Position numbers and translations under genes: made by a program | Shown: piece by piece, positions 55,500-64,000 of the stretch | How the letters are laid out: every line of letters starts with the position of its first letter | How positions within the stretch are numbered: position 1 is the first letter of the stretch | The notes under the pieces: model-generated | What the model was told of the DNA's origin: nothing | The model's database searches: none | The model's input: the letters and a program-made list of their open reading frames with translations, nothing else | Assembly: GCA_029204225.1 (NCBI GenBank) | Contig: CM055093.1 | Coordinates: 33,614,525 to 33,678,524 of the forward strand | Direction: 5' to 3' | DNA length: 64,000 nt | Origin: Diphasiastrum complanatum | Lineage: Eukaryota > Streptophyta > Lycopodiopsida > Lycopodiales > Lycopodiaceae

Positions 55500-56824
55500 T
55501 GGTATCAGATCCTAATCAAAAGTGAGCTTTAGATTTGATTTTCTCAAGCTTTGATCCTAGATTTGAGTAGTATTAGCTTTGCTCTTGCTACTAGTTGCTA
55601 ATCTAGTGATTGTACCTTCAAATTTGGTTTCATTTGAGTGATAATAGATCAAAGGGAACTTGTTTTGTTGAGTTATAGCTGCAAGAACCGAGATTGCCCA
55701 TTTCCATTCAACCAAACCAAATTAGAAAGTTCTTATGAGTTGAATCTTGGAGTACATGTCTCCTAGTAGAGATTTTCATAAGGATTTGAAACAAGTGTTT
55801 AGGATGTGTTCCCATACACATACAAAGTGCTTTTGAAAGCACAAGATTAGTGTTTTTTCATTTCATTATTTATTCATCAAGTTTGAGCTAGTTTTTTTCA
55901 TATTCTAACATGGTCTTGGAATCTAAGAGTAGATTGACCTCTTCCAAGTACTCAAGTCGGAAGATTTAGATGGAAAATGTACTTGTGATACATTATCTGA
56001 TGAATATTGTGCATGGTGTTGAGGAAAGACCTCAAGGAGTACAAGAGGTTTGAGATTTGACAAGAGAGTAGACAATTGTGCTCACACATCATTAATATAT
56101 CAAATGAACTCATCATCGAGTTGAAAAGAGCCAATACAACAAAGGAGGCTTGGGACACATTATATGGACTCTTGGATCAGGGAGAAATACCTTGAGGAGT
56201 CATGGAGAGGTACCTATCTTGAAGGTGGTGAGCAAGGTTTTTCGACATGCCAGTGTGCAAACAAAGGGGAATAATTAACCCATCAACTCAAAGGACAATG
56301 AAGAAGTCTATTTCATCAAAAAAGAGAAAAAGATTAGAGCCAAGAGGGGCATCAAACAAAGATCCAAGTTCTTTATGAAAGGGTGTACTTCTTTACATGA
56401 AGGTAACATCAACAATTCTCAAGTTCAATGTTTGTATTGTGGTGAATTTGTTCATTGTGCAAGTGAATGCTTTATGAGAGATAGAGTGACAACCAATAGT
56501 TGTTGTAATCAAAGCAATAGCACTAATGATGTTAGTGATTGCACTCCAAAGGACGATGGTGGTTTGTTTGTTTTTTTTTATAGAGGCACGATTAGCCTTG
56601 GTGGTAACATGTCTAATCTTGTATCTTGTGTTGATCCTTTTGATTCAAGTTGGATGATTTCTATTGGAGGGTCAAAGATGGTTTTCTTGTGGCAAGCAAG
56701 GAGGAATGTGACTTTGGAGGATGCACTTCAAGCACACATGACAACACAAGCAAGGTTAATCATCTCTATGGTTCAAGAAATGGTCAAAGTATGGATGATC
56801 TGTGAAGATTATGCAATAATAGCT
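55500..56824 (+). pseudogene. Copia primer site and gag relic
   Basis: TGGTATCAGATCC at 55500 is a primer-binding site with small changes. From about 55910, shifting frames read ESKSRLTSSKYSS, MNIVHGVEERPQG, and NELIIELKRANTTKEAWDTL (the UBN2 helix). The frame 56375-56827 has a CCHC knuckle, CLYCGEFVHCASEC, then FDSSWMISIGGSK, which resembles the protease DSxWxIDSGAS with the catalytic Asp lost. The frame ends in a stop at 56825. Integrase and RT do not follow. Confidence 0.72.
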
Positions 56825-56827
56825 TGA

Positions 56828-57989
56828 TAGTTTTACATTTTCATGTACATGTGTGGAGCATGTTCCCACGTGTGAATAATATGCCTAATTGTATCATTTA
56901 TGTCATAAATAAAGCAATGTGAAAGTAGGCAAAAGCCAGTCAAGTAGAAGCATGCCAAGTGTTATCATGAGGTTGGACCTCCTTATTGTACATATCTTTG
57001 TGATGATTAGGCATAGGCAAAAAGACACCCATAATTTTGATTGAATGGTGTAAAGGTATGTTATGCCATATAAAAATATTCTTTTATTTCTATTTCTAAG
57101 TGAATTAGTTTCATAAAATATATTAACTAAAACAATTTTTCTTGTGCAGGTAAAAGTCAGGTAGGAAGAGCATATAAAATGCAAAGACATTGGAACATCC
57201 ATCGAAATTGAAGATCCATAGATTATAAACTATGGAATTTTGTATTATGTAATACAATTTTTTGTATACATCATTTTTGAAAATATATGAACCACTTTTT
57301 CTATGAGGCTCTTTCATTTCTATCCATGGTGCAAAACACAATGTAATTGCAACTGAATAATATGAGTTTTCGATAACAAGATTCATTGTCTCCTGTAGGA
57401 AATGCATTATCGTCTCGTATATATCGGTTGTATTTTTGGTCTTCTTTGCCTTGGTCTGTATTGTCCTTGTCTTGGCATATTTGGATAAAGTGTGAACAAA
57501 TTTTAACTAAATTTGTTTCGATCTTGCTGTAGTTGACTCAAAGAATAATATGGCAATGAGGTGCAGGAATCAACTCTAACTTGTCATGGATTTCTCATAG
57601 TTTTCAAAAATTTGAAACTACTGTACATGGTAATCTGAAGATGGATAGATGAATGAAAATGTGTTCTGGAGATGCTCTAAAGAAGACTCTTGTGCAGTAG
57701 CTATTCCTCATGCAAAAATCAGTCACACAAAATAGGTGAAGAGAAACAAGGAAATAAACAAACGTTACAGATAGTGAAAACTGTATAGCACTTGTCGAAC
57801 AAAACTTGCATTCATCAAAATTGATAATGTACCTTGATAGTTGCAATATTTCAGTTGTTTTGTAGAGTAATGTGACTTACTCTGACATGCCCTTGTCAAA
57901 ACAAGACAGGGTTGGTTACACTAAATCTATCATCATGGATAACAGATGCTGTAAGATATAGCGTGAGATGCAAGTATGGGTGAGGTACT
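56828..57989. other. Intergenic, no gene recognised
   Basis: Short minus-strand frames (56903-57202, 57123-57407, 57604-57846) are rich in F, Y, C and I, as expected from AT-rich non-coding DNA. No motif is seen. Confidence 0.4.
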
Positions 57990-58363
57990 ATGTCCTGAGG
58001 ACCTCTTTGAACAAGAGATTCAAAACCGAATCTCTAAATGGATTTTCGAATCCTAGATTTATTGTGTATTGGCACATTGGAAATCTTATTTGCATGTGGA
58101 AAGACAAATAGATTTGAGGTTGTAGAAGGGGAGAAAAACTGTCAATTCCCTGTGGAAGTTGCTCTTGGTTGGACATTGTAGCAGATGACGGAATATCGGT
58201 TTTACTTTCTTTCGACAAGGACTCATTTCACATTGTCTTTTTTCATCATGGAGCTGGTGTATTGGACGATGATGTAGTAGAAGTTTACAAGAAACTTCTC
58301 GATTGGACAGCAGGTTTAACTGTTGGGTTGCTATAGTGCTCGTGTTGTGTTGTTGTGAAGATC

Positions 58364-59707
58364 CTATTGTGATTCGTGACGTGCAGGTAGGATCTTGGTC
58401 GGTTGTTTTGGACAATCTTTGAAACTGTGTCTCCTGATACAGTCGGGACACTCAGGATGGTACTTGGTCTTGACTGGACAATCAACCATGAAGTGGCCAG
58501 TTTCACCACAGATGAAGCATCTGGTGTGCAGTGGCCCTTGTATAACTGCATAGCCATCTTGTATGGCTAGTGGGTTTGGACTTTCTGATGAATAGTCAGG
58601 ATAAGACAAGGCATTTCTAGATTGGGATGGGTGTTCTTCATATTGTTGAACTGTATGTGCTTGGATATGTCGATATGAAGAACAAGCATCAACAGGATGC
58701 GTGGCCCGACAGTGTGGGCACCATATTGTTTTTCGTCTATAAGGTACATGTGCAGGGTTTGACTGACCAGACATACTGCCTTGGATAGACTTCAGGGTAG
58801 CTTGAAACTCATTGGTGAGTTTCTCCATTTGAAGTTAGTGTTGCTTATTAAGCAACGCCAACTGTGATTTGCAAAGCTGATCTCGGGTGTCCTCGATCGG
58901 CTTCGACTCATGGACAGGAGCACGTGGTGCTTGCCTTTCTCTAGATTCGTCAATATCTGATCCTTCGTCTTCTTCCTTGATGGCATCAGACATAGCTAAC
59001 TTTAGGCTTGTATATTCATCGTTGGATTTAAGCTCGCGTCTAATCCATCTTGGAAGGCCGACTAAGAACCAAATGATGAGCATCTGTTTAGAGGGTTGTT
59101 CTTGTACTTGACTTTTGAGGCGTTTGAAACGCTCAATATAGTCTCATACTCGTTCGTCTTTTGTCATTTTGATATTACTGAGCTTGACAAAAGGGCTTTC
59201 TATCAAGCGAAATGGCTTGAAGCGTTTGATAAAGGGCTCCTTCAAGAGTGACCAGTCACGTTTATCTTCACGATCAAGGTTAAAAAACCATTCTCGTGCT
59301 CGATCGATCATGGTCATCGAGAAGAGTTAAATCATGGCGTCGGGTGCTGTCTCGCCATATACATCACATGCATTTTCAAATATTTGCAAAAATCTTTGAG
59401 GGTCCGAACTACCGTCAAACTTTGGTAGATCTAGTTTGGGTGTACGTCTCTCATGATGAGCATTGTGGGTAGCAGAGACTCCATTAAGGTTGGTTCTGGC
59501 ATGGGATGTTTCAACACCATGAACATGGGTTCTAGCTCGCGAGGACTCGGCTCTATCATGTTCTTGTCCTTCGAATGAGTTTGTGGATGGCTCGTAGGGT
59601 TGGGACCGCATTCGGTAGAATCTATGACGTCTGATTTGTTCAGCTACAGGGGACCTGATCTCATATGGATAATCTTCTGGGATGTCAGGATCTGTATTGT
59701 CAGCCAT
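58364..59707 (-). pseudogene. Ty3/gypsy gag with three zinc-knuckle-like motifs
   Basis: One reading frame of 448 codons from the ATG at 59707, interrupted by three stops (near 59327, 59143 and 58838). Retrotransposon gag domain: RRTPKLDLPKFDGSSDPQRF, LQIFENACDVYGE, DRAREWFFNL, LKEPFIKRFKP. An acidic spacer (EEDEGSDIDESRE) follows. The C-terminal part, numbered from Met at 58828, has WCPHCRATHPVDAC (C37, C40, H44, C49; CX2CX3HX4C), CFICGETGHFMVDC (C104, C107, H112, C117; canonical CCHC) and CPDCIRRHSFKDC (C127, C130, H134, C139; again CX2CX3HX4C). Gag binds the element RNA. The stops make this copy non-functional, but the single frame suggests modest age. Confidence 0.85.
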
Positions 59708-59949
59708 TGGGTATTGTTGTGTCTTTTTTGTGTTGGGTATGTATTTCTAGTATTTTTGAATTTTTTTAGAGTTTTTGGTGTTTTTGGATTTTTTTAGGGT
59801 GTTGAAGGAAGTGGTGGTGGAGACTCAGTATAAAAAGGGCTTTCTATTGGTATGAGTGTTGTTTTTTAATTTTTTTTTTTTTTTAGTCTCGAAGGTGTTG
59901 TGAAGATGGTGGTTCGGTCGAAATGGCAATCAAATTGTTGATCAAAAGT

Positions 59950-60957
59950 TATGGTCCGATCGAGATTGGGTGTTAATTGCTCCGGTCGAGATTTAATCTG
60001 CTTGCTCCGGTCGAGATTTGATCTGATTGCTTCGGTTGAAATCTGATCGAATCCCTTCGGTCGAGATTTGATCGTTGCTCCGGTCAAGATTGGACCTGAT
60101 CGCTTCGGTTGAGAACTGATCGAATCCCTCCGGTCGAGATTTGATCGCTGCCTTCGGCTCCGATCGAGATCTGAGTCGGCACTTTGGCTGAGACTCCAGT
60201 GAACACTTCAGCTGAGATTCCAGCGAGCGCTTAGGCTGAGATTTCAGCGAACACTTCGGCTGAGATTCCAGCAAGCGCTTCGGTCGAGATTTCAGCAAAC
60301 ACTTCGGTTGAGATTCCAGCGAGCGCTTTGGTCAAGATTTCAGCGAACACTGCGGCTGAGATTCTAGCGAGCGCTTCGGTTGAGATTTCAACGGTACTTC
60401 GGTAGAGATCTCAAGGAGCACTTCGGTCGAGACTCCAACGAATACTTCGGTTGAGATTCTAGCAAGCGCTTCGGTTGAGATTCCAGGGAGCACTTCAGTC
60501 GAAATCTTAGCGAACACTTCGACTGAGATTCCAACAAACACTTCGGCTGAGATTTCAGCGAGCGCTTCGGTCGAGATCTCAATAAGTAGTTCGACTCCGG
60601 TCGAGATCTGAGCGGCCACTTCGGTCGAGATTTCAGCGAGCAGTTCGATCGAGATCTCAATAAGTAGTTCAGCTCCGGTCGAGATCTGAGCGACGACTTC
60701 GGTCGAGATTTCAGCGAGCAGTTCGGCTCCGGTCGAAATCTGAGCGGCCACTTCGGTTGAGATCCAGCTGCCTCCGGTTGAGGTGTAACACAGGGCTCCG
60801 GTTGAGATTTAACAGAGGCCTCCGGTTGAGATTTCAGCACAGGGGCTCGGGTTGAGATGCAACATAGGGGCTCCGATTGAGGTGTAACACAGGGCTCCGG
60901 TTGAGATTTCAACACAGGGGCTCCAGTTGAGATGCAACATAGGGGCTCTGGTTGCAA
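59950..60957 (-). repeat. About 1-kb minisatellite, 24- to 25-bp period, in the gypsy leader
   Basis: The plus-strand unit is close to CTTCGGTYGAGATTTCAGCG plus 4 bases. From about 60185 to 60770 the period is almost exactly 24 bp. At the left end it is about 25, and at the right end 24-26 with a CTCCGGTTGAG variant. About 40 copies. Because 24 is divisible by three, two minus-strand frames stay open for 139 and 189 codons with 8-residue repeats (LESQPKCS-like; EISTEVFA-like). It sits between the primer site and gag. Confidence 0.9.
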
Positions 60958-61295
60958 TGAATGTTCATGGTTTCAATGAGTGCTCGCAATGCAGTTGTCG
61001 TCAGGTTGTAAGCATCGCTGGTTTATATTTTCATGGTTTATCTTATAGTTTTGGAATGTGGAACTTGAAATTCAGTGTTCCTGAAGTTTGTTTAGTTTCA
61101 TGTTGTGCTGAATGTTTGAAGAACATGTGATAATCTGATTTGTGGATGAGTTTCGTTGGAAAACGTTTCAGATCAGAACAGAAGAGGAGCATCCAAAGAA
61201 TGCTCAGGTCAAATAGGACACTGGCTTGAAAAGGTTTTGCAAGAAGACAAGCAAACAGAAAAGCACAGAGACAGTGCCTATTGGAAAAACAACAA

Positions 61296-61310
61296 TGGCA
61301 ATGGGCGCCA
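61296..61310 (-). other. Primer-binding site of the gypsy element
   Basis: The minus strand reads TGGCGCCCATTGCCA, two bases after a TAAACA end on the LTR side. TGGCGCC-type sites prime many plant Ty3/gypsy elements. The LTR beyond (from 61313 rightwards) has no visible outer edge. Confidence 0.65.
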
Positions 61311-61312
61311 AA

Positions 61313-61737
61313 TGTTTACTGAAGGATCTGAACTTGCACACAGATTCAGATTTGCATGTCTACGTGCACAAACGTTGTAGTATAATCATACAGCCTGTCA
61401 TAGGATGACTGTAGGGTCTCGACACTTTGTTGTTCACGAATAAGCACTTGCCAATGGAACAATTAACTCCGTTACGAAGCAAGCCATGGTGAACAAAGTC
61501 AGATTTGCAACACATCACAGTTGCTCAGTTTTCAAGATCCTAAGGTTGTAACCAAATTTAAGGAAACTAATCTACTTGCAAAACCAGAACTACTCTAAAT
61601 ATGATTGAAAAGCATAGACAAGAAACAAGAAACAAAACTACAGCATGTTAGAAGTCCAAGAATCAAGAAACTAACCAGCCTTTTGATTCTTGGACATCCC
61701 AAGAACATCAACAGTTCATCTCTTCGTCCCAGCTTTG
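61313..61737. repeat. Probable 5' LTR of the gypsy element, outer edge unknown
   Basis: Sequence to the right of the primer site should be the LTR, beginning (plus strand) TGTTTACTGAAGG. A candidate outer edge is near 61418-61426 (TCTCGACAC on the plus strand) but cannot be confirmed without a second LTR. No gene here. Confidence 0.35.
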
Positions 61738-62118
61738 TGTTTCGCGAATTTGTTCGCAACACTTGTCTCTTCGCGACATTTTTGTCTTTCACAAATTGTT
61801 CGCGACAGATGACAATTCTTGAGCTTGAAGAAGAAATCTAGAATATTTCGCAAACTGTTCGAGATAGTTTCGCGACAGGTGAGCTTGAAGAACAGTCCAG
61901 AAGATTTCGCGAATTGTTCGCGACAATTTTGCGACATCTGAGACTTGAACAAGAAACTAAATATTTTGCGACAAGATTCTGTTCGCGAATCTTTCGAGCT
62001 TCAACAAGAAAGCCACGAGCTTCTACAAGAAACTGTTTCACGAATCTTTCACGAATGTTTCGGGTTGACTGCAAGACAAATTTCGCGAATTGTTCGCAAA
62101 TCTTTTCGAGTTGGTCAC
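61738..62118. repeat. TTCGCGAA-rich palindromic repeat tract
   Basis: TTCGCGA/TCGCGAA and close variants (TTCGCGACA, TTCGCAA, TTCACGAA) occur about fifteen times in 380 bp, often with GAGCTTGAAGAA or TTCAACAAGAAA spacers. The core is self-complementary. Similar TTCGCGA and CGAAACGAA words fill the LTRs at 42953-43445 and 47535-47972, so this may be a related LTR. Confidence 0.6.
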
Positions 62119-62251
62119 GAATAGAAATGTTTCCAGTTCACGTTCGTTTCTTTCTCATCCTTTGTCAAGTAAACTGTGCGCTTTGTTGGTAGAATCAAAA
62201 TCTATCTGATCAGTTGTTCTACAATGACCACATGAAGAAGTTTGTTGGTTG

Positions 62252-62485
62252 TCATTGCCTGTGTTTGAAGACTTCGAATGAGCCTTGTCGAATTTGGCTG
62301 GGCTTGTTCTTGCTTTTCTTATTTCCTTTTGTGAAAAGAGCCTTCTCCTGGTCACTACTTCCTTCTCCTTCGTCTCTCATCAGTCTCTCATCAACGACAA
62401 GACTGATAACTCGCTCAAATGTCATGTCTGGTAAGCTCAAAATGAGCATTTTCAGCGGCTGATAGGACGTAGGTAGAGCTTTCAT
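62252..62485 (-). pseudogene. Copia gag fragment
   Basis: The minus strand reads MKALPTSYQPLKMLILSLPD, MTFERVISLVVDERLM, then SSDQEKALFTKGNKKSK. This is the C-terminal part of UBN2-type gag just before the zinc knuckle (LPxSYxPLxMxIxxxPDMTF). The knuckle itself is decayed. No neighbouring pol. Confidence 0.7.
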
Positions 62486-64000
62486 GAAGTAAAGCAGTCA
62501 TTAGGGCCCTTTTTGGACTCAAAAAGGGCCTCTTTACTAATTATAATTAGTGTTAATGACAACATGACAGTGACAACTGAGATGGAATGGTCCATCTGGA
62601 ATGGCATATCCAATGGTGTAAATTAGATATTCAAATTCTAACCCACCTTCTAACCCTCCTCTAACTCTACTTCAGCAACCCCTAATAATGATGATATGAC
62701 AGGTCTCAAATTTGAATTTTAAATAAAAATATAACTTCATTTTTCAAAGCCTTCAAACACCAGCTTTTTTTAACTCAGAATGAAAAAAAAAAAAAAAAGG
62801 GGCCAATAACCCTTTGGGTCCCCATTTTGAAAACCAAATTAAAAAAAAAAATTGAGGGAGGAGGGATTGGGTACAAACCCCCTCCCCCTTGGTCCTTTTC
62901 ATCCTTGTACCCTGCTTCCCCCCCCCCCCCCCGTCGCGACGTGCCGGGCGTGAAACGCCCCCCCTCCCACACTTCGGACCGCTAGGTTTGTTGGATGCCC
63001 AGAGCCCGGGTGTGCACAGGTAAGCCCCCCCTCCTTCGGGCCACCCGCCTTCCGTCCTGTCCTGGAGGGAGGGGGGATTTAGGTGACAGATCACGCTCTA
63101 TTGGCTGATTCTGACGAATCCCCAAGATACTCGGACAGAGCAACTCAAGAGCACCTCTTCCCTTACACCGAGGAGGTCTTTGGGAAGACGAGACTAATGA
63201 AGATTGAGAGCCGAGAAATACTAGCTAGGAAAGACATGCAAGAACTGTGTAAGCCTCATGGTGAATCCCGAAAGATGGAATGACCATGTAGGAACTAGTA
63301 TTTCTAAGCAAATGTAATAAATGCGAGTAGACCCCTCTTAAAGAAAGTAGAGTGAGCCACCTTTTGATGGTGACCTCTAGTGGAGAGCAATATTCTACTT
63401 GTAATTTGTGAAATGTGGAAATTCCACTAGGATGCCACCTAAGGAGCTCTCTTGCTTATTTAAGAGACTCCCTCTTTGTGAAGAGGAGCTTTTTGCATTG
63501 TATCTACTCCATGCTTAATAACAAGATTTTCCATGAGTTTGATGCTACACTAAGCTCCTTGATCATGATGGTTTTCTTGAGTGATGCCCCTATGATCATG
63601 CCCTTCCATTCATATTGTGTGTGGTTGTGGATTTAGAGTGGATTAGTTTTCTTGCTTTCCTAGTTGTGGATTAGATTTCTTGTTTTTCTTGTGGATTAAT
63701 GTAGGAGCCAACATTCAAGTAAACTAAATAGGCTAGAAATGTGGCATAAATCTTGCATATTCTCTAACATTCTAGCTGCGCAAATTATTTGTGAACAGAT
63801 TTTATTTGAGCCTGGAAACAGAGCGTCTATTTGAATATCAACCGTCATAAACAGTTAGATATCTACTGTTACAACATTAAAGGGCCAAAAGACCTGTCTT
63901 GTAACAATATAAATACATGTGCACTACTTGTTGTAACTCACTCTATCATAGACACAACAACGAGATAAGACAACAAGAGATGTATATTGATGAATCAGAT
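62486..64000. other. Right-hand intergenic DNA with a GC-rich homopolymer patch
   Basis: 62780-63070 is unusual for its GC content and for homopolymers: A and G runs near 62785, and C14 at about 62919-62932, then GCGACGTGCCGGGCG. A 66-codon plus-strand frame at 63083-63283 has no recognisable motif. At about 63455 TTATTTAAGAGACTCC and at about 63909 ATATAAATAC resemble LTR promoter TATA elements. No gene is assigned. Confidence 0.4.

Larger units (their letters stand above)
57990..61400 (-). mobile_element. 5' part of a Ty3/gypsy element with a minisatellite leader
   Basis: Minus-strand order: LTR end at about 61313, primer-binding site 61296-61310, leader with a long tandem array, gag 59707-58364. 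Protease, RT and integrase are not found below 58300, so the element is truncated. The primer site TGGCGCCCATTGCCA is of the TGGCGCC type common in plant gypsy elements, unlike the tRNA-Met sites of the copia elements here. Confidence 0.8.

Noticed and set aside
60332-60957. 139- and 189-codon repeat-peptide frames as genes
   Set aside because: Both arise from a 24-bp tandem array whose period is a multiple of three. They are better described as a leader minisatellite.
59950-60957. A CRISPR array
   Set aside because: Units are contiguous with no unique spacers, no cas genes are present, and the DNA is plant nuclear.

Overview
The window looks like nuclear DNA from a land plant with a large, repeat-rich genome. 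The evidence is a multi-exon plant-type GMP synthase gene with GT-AG introns, one of them 12 kb long. Around and inside it are decayed Ty1/copia and Ty3/gypsy LTR elements, a LINE, SINEs and a probable hAT relic. Introns of this size packed with old retroelements fit a fern, other non-seed plant or gymnosperm better than a small-genome angiosperm. The species cannot be fixed from sequence alone. No bacterial, organellar or rRNA content was recognised.

Only one clearly intact host gene is present. It is GMP synthase (glutamine-hydrolysing), + strand, 23674-41674, six coding exons, 536 residues. Exon 1 carries the whole class I glutamine amidotransferase domain. Exons 2-6 carry the PP-loop ATPase and dimerisation domains. 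Intron 1 (24226-36241) holds a minus-strand LINE relic (24.9-27.2 kb), a probable hAT transposase relic (28.6-29.0 kb), a minus-strand copia element (29.5-34.0 kb) and a palindrome-rich MITE-like element (34.2-35.0 kb).

Left of the gene, in order: a copia relic (0.7-1.6 kb); a frameshifted formin FH2 pseudogene that keeps a splice junction (2.1-3.4 kb); quiet AT-rich DNA; three further copia fragments (8.5-9.2, 11.2-13.0 and 14.3-15.5 kb); and a structurally complete but pol-less LTR element at 16557-22284. That element has two LTRs of about 535 bp, a 5-bp target duplication, a primer-binding site and a polypurine tract. In place of pol it carries fragments of three unrelated host genes: branched-chain keto-acid dehydrogenase E1-alpha (antisense), cytosolic HSP70 (sense) and HSP90 (antisense). 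This is the most unusual object in the window. Two tRNA-derived SINE insertions follow (22.5-22.7 and 23.2-23.4 kb), just upstream of GMP synthase.

Right of the gene: a minus-strand copia element arranged LTR-internal-LTR-internal (42.6-48.0 kb); a copia 5' LTR plus gag (48.8-50.3 kb); a module with a dead Ulp1/C48-like peptidase between two related unrecognised minus-strand sequences (50.3-53.5 kb); more copia debris (53.7-56.8 kb); and a minus-strand Ty3/gypsy element (58.0-61.3 kb). The gypsy gag has three zinc-knuckle-like motifs, and its leader is a roughly 1-kb, about 24-bp-period minisatellite. The right edge holds a TTCGCGAA-rich repeat, a copia gag scrap and a GC-rich homopolymer patch.
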